In this document: positions 53,690 through 62,300 of the stretch, in pieces
Numbering within the stretch: the first letter of the stretch is position 1
Layout: every line of letters starts with the position of its first letter
Assembly: GCA_030068145.1 (NCBI GenBank)
Contig: JAPJBO010000511.1
Span: forward strand, 1 to 64,000
DNA: 64,000 nt
Reading direction: 5' to 3'
Source of the DNA: Diplonema papillatum
Taxonomy: Eukaryota > Euglenozoa > Diplonemea > Diplonemida > Diplonemidae
Position numbers and translations under genes: made by a program
The notes under the pieces: generated by a model
What the model saw: only the letters and a program-made list of their open reading frames with translations
Told to the model about the DNA's origin: nothing
The model's database searches: none

Positions 53690-54535
53690 TCACGTGAGAA
53701 TGTCTTCGATTTCGACGGTGGATCCGACCGCGCCGTACACGACGAAGAAGATGAGAAAGTGCACGGCGAACGGGCCGAGAAACCGGCGGAACATGACCCA
53801 CATCGCGAGTAGGGTCGCGAGGTACACTATGCACGTCCACAGTCGGCACACAATGACCTTTTTGAGATCCGCGTATACAAAGCAGAAGTAGCGGTGCTTG
53901 GACGCCGGGTCCCATTTGTGGGGCACCTTGCGGACGAGCTGCATTTGATCCGGCTTGGTTTTGTCCTCGGGCAGCATCAGGATCTCCATTTCGGGCGGGG
54001 CCGAGCCGAAGACGATGTTGAACGCGTACTCGTATTCGAACGTGTCGCCGCGGGACTCGCTCAGGTGCTCGAGGATGACCTTCACGTCGGCGGCGAAGGA
54101 CGCCTGCCGTACCCGGTGCCAGGTGACCTTGTTTGGCCCATCCCAGCGGCACTTTCGGTCGAGGCCCTTCTTGAGGAACTGCCGGGTCACCTCCACGTCG
54201 TGCTCGGCGACGTATACGTACACGGCCAGCAGCAGCGCCACCTTGGCGAGCCCGCCGACTGAGAAAATAGGCCGCCGGCCTGCTGCCGGCGCGCGCGGCG
54301 CGGCGGGCTGGGGCCGGGCAGCGGGCGCCGGGGCGAGGGGTGCCGCCGCCGGCGGCGGCTTCGGGCTGGCCGCCCGCAGCGCGAGGCGGGCGAGCTTCAG
54401 GTGCATGTCGGCTTCGCACCGCGCCCGCCACGCGGCGTCGTCGCCGGGGCACAGCGCGCGCAGGTCGGCTTCTCGCTCCAGGATCGAGAGCGCGATCTCC
54501 TGCTGGCTGGGGCCCGCAGGAGCCGCGTGCGACAT
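53690..54535 (-). CDS. Unknown three-span membrane protein (281 aa)
   Basis: True ATG at 54535 (MSHAAPAGPSQQEIALSILE); an upstream GTG is not needed. Residues 1-55 form a charged helical start with a CxxxD...C pattern. Residues 57-88 are a Pro/Ala linker. Residues 93-110 (GLAKVALLLAVYVYVA) are a first membrane span. Residues 112-225 form a soluble charged domain with WDGPNKVTWHRV and FEYEYAFNIVFGSAPPE. Two hydrophobic spans follow (about 227-247 and 252-272), with a short acidic tail. Codon use is GC-rich, as in neighbouring genes. I do not recognise the family. GTGAAG right at the stop could be a donor, so the 3' end may extend. Confidence 0.65.
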   Translation of the reverse strand: MSHAAPAGPSQQEIALSILEREADLRALCPGDDAAWRARCEADMHLKLARLALRAASPKPPPAAAPLAPAPAARPQPAAPRAPAAGRRPIFSVGGLAKVALLLAVYVYVAEHDVEVTRQFLKKGLDRKCRWDGPNKVTWHRVRQASFAADVKVILEHLSESRGDTFEYEYAFNIVFGSAPPEMEILMLPEDKTKPDQMQLVRKVPHKWDPASKHRYFCFVYADLKKVIVCRLWTCIVYLATLLAMWVMFRRFLGPFAVHFLIFFVVYGAVGSTVEIEDILT

Positions 54536-54616
54536 GCTTACAGCGTGCTCCACCGGGCCTGGGGTGAGAGTGATTTATTGGTCAAAAACACACTGCCACG
54601 CAGAGGGTGTCTAGAC

Positions 54617-54794
54617 TGAGCCGGTCCGTCCCTATCTCTTGAAACTGCATCGAAGTGCCTGCCGCTGTATCACAGTGAATCATGGTCCACCACGGTCTAT
54701 CAGGTCCATCTCTAGTCCCTAGAGCTGCATCGAATTGCCCGGTGCTGTTTTCTTCGGTCTATCACGGTCTATCAAGAGGGGATGCACCGGCTCA
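54617..54794 (+). mobile_element. MITE-like element, copy 3
   Basis: 178 bp with TGAGCCGGT / ACCGGCTCA ends. GTCTAGAC occurs on both sides (54609-54616 and 54795-54802). An 8-bp duplication would suit a hAT-type element, but GTCTAGAC is itself a palindrome and copy 1 shows only 5 bp, so superfamily assignment is open. It lies about 75 bp upstream of the membrane-protein start. Confidence 0.8.
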
Positions 54795-54802
54795 GTCTAG
54801 AC

Positions 54803-55783
54803 TGTTTCTTGTGTTAGGCGGTCGGTATTCTGAAGTCTTTGCACGACTGCGTTCTTTTGGAGTTGGAGTTCTCATTCAGGTATGCTAAGCTCCGGGTACC
54901 ATGGTAAGTGGACTTTCCAGGCACTGGGGCTGAAGAGTTCTTCTCCACCATGGATACGCCTACGTTCTGAATAGGCTGCCCATCGGACACTCGTGTGCAC
55001 CAGAGTTGATGCACACTCTGACAGCCGTATTGGCTGGCCACCCAGACTTCGCCGCCGCCGAATTTGCGGCCGACGGAGTAACTGTCCATGCCTGGGTGGA
55101 CGACATTCGTCTTTGTGGGCCCCGGGCCGCGGTGCTCTGCCAAACCGTTTGACGAAGTCTGACAGCGCGTCCCACTACTGCGTGACTGCTGTAAAGTCGT
55201 AACAACCGGCCAAAAAAAAAAAAATGGTGGTCTACAAAAAAAGAGATTTCTTAATCGAGCTAATCCAGCTCGAGGGCAAGCGGTGAAGAGAGGGAGCGCA
55301 AAAACACCAGCAAAGCGGCAAGATCCGGCAAGAGAAGAAGGTCACTTTTGCATTACGCTTGCGTCGGCCAGTAGTCGCGGTGAAATATCCCTTACATCTA
55401 AAGCCTCCATGAGGTGTCCATTCAACTACGTTCCTACCTACCCCAGAATCGAACAAGCAGGCTCATCTCAACAAATGTTTCAGAATCGAGGAGTTGCAAA
55501 AGGTAGTGCACGTCGCGCGAAAAATGGTTTCGTCATGGACGCAATATGAAGAGCGATGGGATGCAGTCATCGCGGCTTTACTGGGAACGTTGGTTGTTGC
55601 TCTCTTGGCTTTGCACGGGGGAGAGAGGGGGGAGCAAACCTCCCAAAGACTTCGTGTCGGTTACTTGTGGACCACTGGCGGAAAGGTCCGCCTCCAAAAG
55701 CAGAATCGACGAATCGAGGAAGTTGCAAGCAAAGATGGGTGCAGGGCCAACCGGGCCTCGTTTGGAAACGCCGGTTAACGATA
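54803..55783. other. Intergenic between membrane-protein and H3-like genes
   Basis: No gene. Contains TAAAGTCGTAACAA at 55191-55204, which recalls the 3' end of 18S rRNA but is too short to accept. A-rich runs lie at 55210-55223. Confidence 0.4.
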
Positions 55784-56215
55784 CTACAAAAGGTCGCCAC
55801 GGATGCGGCGGCAGTAGCTGAGATCCTTCCAAGTGAGGGTCTTCTTGTTGCGGTGGAGCTGAAGGATGACGGCGCCCTCGAACACGCTGACCAAGTAGCT
55901 CTCCGTGGCTTCCTGGAGGGCCTCGAGTGCGGTCGGCTTGAACCAAATCGACACTTTGTTGTTCTCCATGGTCTTCCTCACCAGTCTCTGGAATGGCGCC
56001 TTCTGCAGGAGAAGCTTCGAAGACTTCTGGAACTTCTTGATCTGGCGCATCGCGACAGTTCCCGGCTTCCACTTCCTCGGCGTTCCGTCCTTCTTCAACG
56101 ATTTGGTCTTCGGCTTAGTCGTCGACTTCGACTTTGACTTCTTCGACTTCTTCGTCACAGCTCCGCTCTTCGGAGCCTTGCTGCCAGAGGCCTTCAGCGC
56201 AGACGAACGCGGCAT
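55784..56215 (-). CDS. Divergent histone H3-like protein, copy 1 (143 aa)
   Basis: ATG at 56215. From residue 49 the protein follows the H3 fold: KPGTVAMRQIKKFQKSSKLL (H3 [20 protein letters not shown]), APFQRLVRKT, ALQEATESYLVSVFE (H3 ALQEASEAYLVGLFE) and CRRIRGDLL at the end (H3 ARRIRGERA). The tail is unlike H3: only SGSKAPK recalls STGGKAPR, and Lys 4 and Lys 27 contexts are gone, replaced by an H1-like Lys/Ser tract about seven residues longer. Positions matching Lys 56 and Lys 79 remain. It should pack DNA with an H4 partner, which is not in the window. Single exon. Confidence 0.85.
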   Translation of the reverse strand: MPRSSALKASGSKAPKSGAVTKKSKKSKSKSTTKPKTKSLKKDGTPRKWKPGTVAMRQIKKFQKSSKLLLQKAPFQRLVRKTMENNKVSIWFKPTALEALQEATESYLVSVFEGAVILQLHRNKKTLTWKDLSYCRRIRGDLL

Positions 56216-57279
56216 TGGGGTCTCTTTCTTTTGTGAGGAGGTTCTTTCTAAGCCGCTGTCGGGTGATTTTGTACGTCAATTCGCGGGTCTTGTTTGTCAG
56301 ATCGTAGAGAGACGAAAACGCGGCATCAAACAATCCATCAAGAGACGAGAGCGCGTTTTGGCAGAAGCGCCAAGGAGCGAAGTCCGTACAATTGTGTGTC
56401 CAAGTAAAGATGTGTTCGCGGTCTTGCGCACGAACGCACCGTGCCGTGCTTCTGTGTGGTCGCATTGCGTCCTTGAGGCACACTCCTCGTGTACAGCGTG
56501 GGCACAGCGTGGGCCTCAAAATCTACCGCCGCGTGTCGGTGGATCGCCCCCCAGTCGACCAGAGCATTCACACGCAGCCATTCCTCCACTGCACGAAGCC
56601 ACCTTTCCGGCCGAGAGCTGTGTTCCAAGGAATGGGTCAGCTCAAAACGAGGGTCGTCACTTAAGCGAATGCCCACCATCGCCACGGGAGGAGGCTTTAT
56701 CTCCTCTTGACGTAAATGACCGCGAGGGGCTGGCGAGGGTTAGACTCGGTTCGCTCCCTGCCTATGAGTTCAAGACCGTGTCGAGGGGCTGGCGAGGGCT
56801 AGACTCGGTCCGCTCCCTGCCTATGAGTTCAAGACCGTGTCGAGGGACTGGCGAGGACTAGACTCGGACCGCTCGCTGCCTATGAGTTCAAGACCGTGTC
56901 GAGGGACTGGCGAGGACTAGACTCTGTCCGCTCCCTGCCTATGAGTTCAAGACCGTGTCGAGGGGCTGGCGAGGACTAGACTCGGTCCGCTCCCTGCCTA
57001 TGAGTTCAAGACCGTGTCGAGGGACTGGCGAGGACTAGACTCGGTCCGCTCGCTGCCTATGAGTTCAAGACCTTCTACACGGGCAGCGTTGTACGCGCGG
57101 ACGCGACGGCGGGGGAAACGGAACGGCGGGGAAGCAATTTTGTGTTTGTCCTCAGGCCCAAATTTGGCAGCAAGTACTGCCTCAGCATCGCTGCGCCGCC
57201 CGGATACCCGGGTCAGCACATCGTGTCTGGATTGTTGGACTCAAGATACAGAGACAGAGAACCGTTGGCATGGGCGTTT
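56216..57279. repeat. Spacer between H3-like genes with 59-bp minisatellite
   Basis: 56216-56723 holds no gene. 56724-57075 has about six units of roughly 59 bp (GGCGAGGACTAGACTCGGTC and CTGCCTATGAGTTCAAGACC). 57076-57279 is unremarkable. Confidence 0.75.
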
Positions 57280-57714
57280 CTACAAAAGGTCGCCACGGAT
57301 GCGGCGGCAGTAGCTGAGATCCTTCCAAGTGAGGGTCTTCTTGTTGCGGTGGAGCTGAAGGATGACAGCGCCCTCGAACACGCTGACCAAGTAGCTCTCC
57401 GTAGCTTCCTGGAGGGCCTCGAGTGCGGTCGGCTTGAACCAAATCGACACTTTGTTGGCCTCCATGGTCTTCCTCACCAGTCTCTGGAACGGCGCCTTCT
57501 GCAGGAGAAGCTTCGTAGACTTCTGGAACTTCTTGATCTGGCGCGTCGCGACAGTTCCCGGCTTCCACTTCCTCGGCGTTCCGTCCTTCTTCAACGCTTT
57601 GGTCGTCTTCGGCTTGGCCTTCGACTTGGACTTCGACTTCTTCGACTTCTTCGTCACAGCTCCGCTCTTCGGAGCTTTGCTGCCAGAGGCCTTCAGTGCA
57701 GACGAACGCGGCAT
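57280..57714 (-). CDS. Divergent histone H3-like protein, copy 2 (144 aa)
   Basis: ATG at 57714. Identical to copy 1 over most of the fold. Differences: a rewritten stretch in the tail (SKAKPKTTKALKK) with one extra residue, and Met to Thr (ATRQI), Ser to Thr (KSTKLL, closer to standard H3) and Asn to Ala (MEANK) in the fold. DNA similarity to copy 1 runs from the stop codon to about the ATG and not beyond, so either the duplication is old with the coding part kept by selection, or gene conversion is acting. Confidence 0.85.
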   Translation of the reverse strand: MPRSSALKASGSKAPKSGAVTKKSKKSKSKSKAKPKTTKALKKDGTPRKWKPGTVATRQIKKFQKSTKLLLQKAPFQRLVRKTMEANKVSIWFKPTALEALQEATESYLVSVFEGAVILQLHRNKKTLTWKDLSYCRRIRGDLL

Positions 57715-57771
57715 TTTGTTCTCTTAACTCTCTTTTTCGTGGAAGCTGTTGTTTTGAGTGAGCATGAACAC

Positions 57772-57839
57772 AATGCGGGAGTGGCACTCCCTCAATGCGG
57801 AGGGGCACTCCTTCAATGCGGGAGTGGCACTCCCGCAAT
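57772..57839. repeat. 27-bp imperfect repeats with hairpins upstream of H3 copy 2
   Basis: Three units of AATGCGGGAGTGGCACTCC; the last forms the perfect palindrome GCGGGAGTGGCACTCCCGC. It lies 58 bp upstream of the ATG of H3 copy 2 and is absent from copy 1. Confidence 0.6.
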
Positions 57840-58952
57840 CGCTCCCGCACTTTTCCACACCCGCATCGACTTAGTAGATGGCTGCTGAAGTCCGGGGTGT
57901 GGAGGGGCAGCAAGGATAGCAAATAATAAAATACACTCTTTTATGTTGTATGTATGACAGCATGACTGCTGTGTTGCGGGCTGCAAAATCATCCAAGACT
58001 TGTCTGCAGGTCACATCACTCTGTCCAAAAATTCGCGTGGAGTTGGCTTCAGGTCCGTAGCATACAATATGCTAGCCGTCAGGACATGATCTGCACTTCC
58101 TCGGTGGTTGCAGCCTTCTACGACGCACTCGTTGCAGGTTGTGAACGGCATGATGGCTCTACGGGTGAGTGCTTGGAGGAGGACCATGTAGGTTTCGCAG
58201 TGTCTGCAGGGCGTGTGCACTTGAGGCAACGAGGTAATACATCGGCGGATAGCGCTTGCGGACCGCGGTGTCGCGACTGTCGGTACGATTTCTCCTCACG
58301 AAGAGTCCGTTTTCTTCGAGTTGCACAGGCCGCCAGTGTTGTCTCCGCTATCGTCTTCTTGCCACCGTTGGCAGCCTGGCAACGTTGGCCTTGCGGTAGC
58401 ACCATCGACGTTGAATGTAATGCAGTTGTGGTAGGCGGCGTGTGCTGCGTTGATGTCGTCATGGTCGCCGTGTCCCCTGGACCCGCCAGCTAGTTGCTGG
58501 CTGCGACGCAGCCTCGCCAGATTGCGGGGATGCCTTGCCAACTTCACCGTCGGAGACTGCCAGGAGAGGCTCAAAGAGCGGCCAAGAACTGGTGAGACAT
58601 CAACCGCGACGGGTGAAACCCCCCTCGCATCCTCTGGTTGGTGCTTCAGGGCAGCTGATTTCGAACGCGGCTTCGATGCTAAGCTTTCTAAACCCGTCCG
58701 TGGGTATATTTCACCTGGAAACACCCTGGAAGACCCTCAGGGCACCTTGAAAGACCCCCAAAACACCTTCGAAGACCCCCAGACCGCCCCCAGAACACCT
58801 TGGCCGACGACTAAAACACCCTGTTTTCGCATTCTGCGAGCATACTTCGAGACTCAACATCGTCACCTTGTGAGCCGATTCAAACCAAACCCCCTCCTTG
58901 CTGCGTCGGCGTGTTCCTGAGACCCCGTATGTCGGCAAAAAGCCTCTAGACT
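57840..58952. other. Intergenic, no gene seen
   Basis: A minus-strand frame at 58011-58229 has several CxxC pairs (CRHCE, CNECVVEGC), which could be a decayed transposon zinc motif, but it is too short to call. 58730-58800 has short GAAGACCCNCA-type repeats. Confidence 0.4.
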
Positions 58953-59128
58953 GGGTTCTGGCTTATGGAGGCGTTCAGCCATATGTCATCCAGCGGTAGC
59001 ATCACGGCACTGTCCGATCGCACAACCGGTGGATACCAGAGACTAGAAACGGGTGTTTCTCTCGTACTACCCCGTATTGCTGTCGGAATGCGCTAGCCCG
59101 ACGGGCTCTCTCTCCATCAGTAGGGTAA

Positions 59129-59162
<34 letters not shown>

Positions 59163-59163
59163 G
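58953..59163 (-). rRNA. 28S rRNA 3'-domain fragment at the LINE junction
   Basis: On the minus strand: CAGCTGGGTTTAGACCGTCG, TGAGACAGGTTGGTTTTACC, CTACTGATGG, then GTAGTACGAGAGAAAC next to the sarcin-ricin region, then GATGCTACCGCTGGATGACA and TATGGCTGAACGCCTC..AAG. This order matches the eukaryotic 28S 3' domain over about 210 bases. It begins exactly where the LINE 3' region ends. Confidence 0.8.
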
Positions 59164-59166
59164 AAT

Positions 59167-59200
59167 CTCTTTCGTCCCCCTGCTATGGGGGACGAAAGAG
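59167..59200 (-). promoter_or_regulatory. Hairpin at the LINE 3' end
   Basis: Perfect 14-bp stem CTCTTTCGTCCCCC / GGGGGACGAAAGAG with a 6-base loop, within a few bases of the 28S junction. A 3' stem-loop recognised by the element's own reverse transcriptase is known in several LINE clades; the role here is inferred. Confidence 0.7.
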
Positions 59201-59333
59201 AGTCCCTTCCTTCTGCAACCCCCCTCCCCCATGCAAACCCAAGAAACAGAGAGAGAGAGAGAGAGAGACGAGTTAGAGTGCAGGGACCATCTCTCCGAGG
59301 AGTATCCGGTCGCCCCACTACTATCCCGTACTA

Positions 59334-62300
59334 CTACGGCGGGCGCAAGTCGTTGCGCCGTGGGCGCGGAGCGAGCCGTGGCCCTGTCAACGATGATTGT
59401 TGCACCGATGGTGGCGCAGCCGGGGGCGCTCTGACTGGCGGACGAGACCGCCTGGCAGGCGTGTGTTGGCACGTTGTTTCGCGGGCTCTCCTCCTTTTGG
59501 CAATAGCCCGCCCTATGGCGGCGGCTAGCATCTTGACAGAGAATCTCAACTCCCACTGAACATAGGGTACGTCGTGCGGATATTCAGGCACGGCATCGTT
59601 CCAGCTGTTACGGGCGCAAATTGTTTCCAGCTTGCCCAACATCCACTCGGTCTTCCGTCCAGCCGCAAAGCGTGGGCGGTGGGTACAACCCGGCATAGCC
59701 GGCGCACCAAAACAGCGGAGGGAACAGACCCCCTGCCGCCACTTCCCAGGGAAGGAGGCGACTCCTGAGTCGGCGCAGCACAGGTCGTTGATAGCTCGCA
59801 TAAGGTACCCAATTTGCAGCCCCTTCTCGGCGAAGGTTCTCCCTGGGAGCTTCGAACGCGTAAATGCCTCAAAATCAAGCGCGAGTTCCACGCCTGTCGT
59901 CGGGAGAGGGTTGGAGCTGACCCATGATAGACTCCGCAGCCAGAAGACCAACGTCGCTGCGAAGCGGGTTCCGATGTTGGTCGTTAGCAACTTACGACTG
60001 TCCGTTGCTAAGTGTACGTCGTATTTCGTCGACGCACCTGAGGCGAGTTCCCAAGGGCGTGTTGCCGCAAGGCTCCGCTGCGCCTGCGCCATCTCGATTG
60101 AGATCGTACCGATCAGCCTCTGGATCTTCTCCAGGAGGTCAGGAGGGGTCCCGTAGGGGGGTATCCCTCTAATGCACAAGCACTGGGGCATGTCCCGGAC
60201 CATCGCCTCAGCAATGCAAAACCGGGATCGCAGCTCGTTCCATCTACAACCTGGGCCCGGACATTGCCAGTAGTAATGCCACAGGGTCCCCGTCGCACCG
60301 CTGTCGCAGAACTCGCAGTCGCCGCTCCCCGAACCCCACTTCCTGCGGCACCATTCCCGTGAGTACACCGCTCCCCCAATACATCGACTGATCGCGGAAC
60401 TCAATTTGTGGTCCGTCGCGCGGTTCAGCCAAAGCCGATTCATGGCACGTACGTCCACCCCTCCTTCGATTCCGTCAAATCCTTGTCTCTGTGTGGTCAA
60501 GTAACGCCACGCGCGCAGACGCAGGCCCTCACGAAAGAGGTGTGGGGCTTCTTTACCGAGTAGCGACACGGGAGTCCCGTCGAAAGACAGGGACTGGAAG
60601 CTGTGCTGCGTGGCCCGTAGGAATCTTATCTCCCGCAGAAGATTAGCCATAAGACCTACGGGACCCTTGATAGACGAGTCGGCTCCCACGCGAAGGAGAG
60701 CGTCCATCCTCACCCGAAACCTCTCTTTCCCGTATTGTTTCACGAACGTGCGGAATAAGCTGAAACCTGAGGCGCATGCCGGATCACACAGGTGTGCTTT
60801 TGCAACCAGGGAGAGAACCGCAAGAGGGCTCTTCGCCCGGTTAGATCGAGGGATCACGCAAGCGGAGAGTGCCGTTCGGAGCGTTGAGCTGTTGACGAAG
60901 CCACCTGTTGTATTCGTGCAGTAGGCCGCCCCGTAATACGCGGAGGCTGCGATCGTCTGCATTATGCGGAACTTCGTGCGATGCATGAGCGGCGCCGCCT
61001 CAAGTCTGGCCGCGGCCTCGACCGTGGCGTTGGCCCTGCGGTTGTCAACGGGTCCCTCTGTGCCCAGGGGGACACCCAAAACCTTCACTATTTTGCTCGA
61101 TCGAATTATTTTGCGACCGATCACGAGGCGAGGAGGCTCTGGGGACGTCGAGAAGGAGACCGACTTGTCCTCGTTGAGGGCAAAGCCTGTCAGGCTGTCG
61201 AACACCTCTGTGGTTCGAATTCCCTCTTGGAGTAGCCTCGCAAGTTGCGACAGCAGGTACAGATCGTCGGCGAACGACTTCGGACTCACCCGAGCTCGGC
61301 TGACCAAGGCCTTCGAGAGAACAGAGAGGAGCGCGTTGATCAGGACCACTGATATCGGGCAGCCCTGGAGAATTCCGTTGGTGACAGTGAACATCTCGCC
61401 GACTCCCAAGGGGTACCGGAAGCGACGCCGCAGGTGCTTGTATATGTGGCGTAAGGGTGCCAGCACACGCTCGTGAAGCCCAAGCGCCTCCATCAAGTCG
61501 AGCACCAGGGCCTGAGGGACGCGGTCAAAGCACTTGGCAAAGTCGAGTGCGACCCCGCACAGGGGTGTACCGTTTGTCAGTGATTCCTCTATCGACAGGG
61601 CGATATCCATGACCACGTCGTCGCAGGAGTGGCCGTGCCGGAAACCATGTTGCGACCCGTGAATCCATAGCTCTTGCCAGAGCATGACATCCTGTAGGCG
61701 CACGCTAGCCCAGAGTCGGTATACCACGCTCGAGACAGTAATCGGACGCAGCTTCAGTGGATCACTCCCTTCTCCTTTAGGAATTAAGGTGACCATTGCG
61801 TCCAGGACTCCGTCGGGCCAGAAGCCGGTTTCCTCTACCTCGTTGAGCACCGCGACAAAGCTTTCCAGGATTGCATTCGGCAGAACGGCGATTTCACGCA
61901 TGCGCCAGCCGTCGACACCGCAAGACGTCTGTACGCTCTTCTTTTTCGCCACCTGACGAAGCCGCTCGGCCGTGATCGGATTTAGATTGCATGGGTGTTG
62001 CGTGATAAAGTCTTTGTACTCCTGGAAGAAAGGGGCAAACTCGGGTTCCCTCTTCTCGGCGTACATGCGGAGCACTGGATCCCAACTCCTCCTCACCAAC
62101 GCGTCAACTTCTGCCAAGTTCGCAGTGAGCCGCCCATCGGCCCCAGTTACAAACGATAACCCCGATGGCGCGTCTTTCTTCACCCAAGCGAACGATTCCT
62201 TCCCCAGGGGGTCGCGAAGCTCCCGCTGACTCCTCGCGCTCTTCAGGTATCTCGAAGTTAGCGTGCTATGCGCCAGGTCACGACACAGTCCTGAGACGGT

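Noticed and set aside
55191..55204. 3' end of 18S rRNA (TAAAGTCGTAACAA)
   Set aside because: Only 14 bases match and the following GGTTTCC is absent; flanks do not align convincingly.
58011..58229. Small zinc-finger protein
   Set aside because: CxxC pairs occur, but the frame is short, lacks a clear start, and could be a decayed LINE piece.
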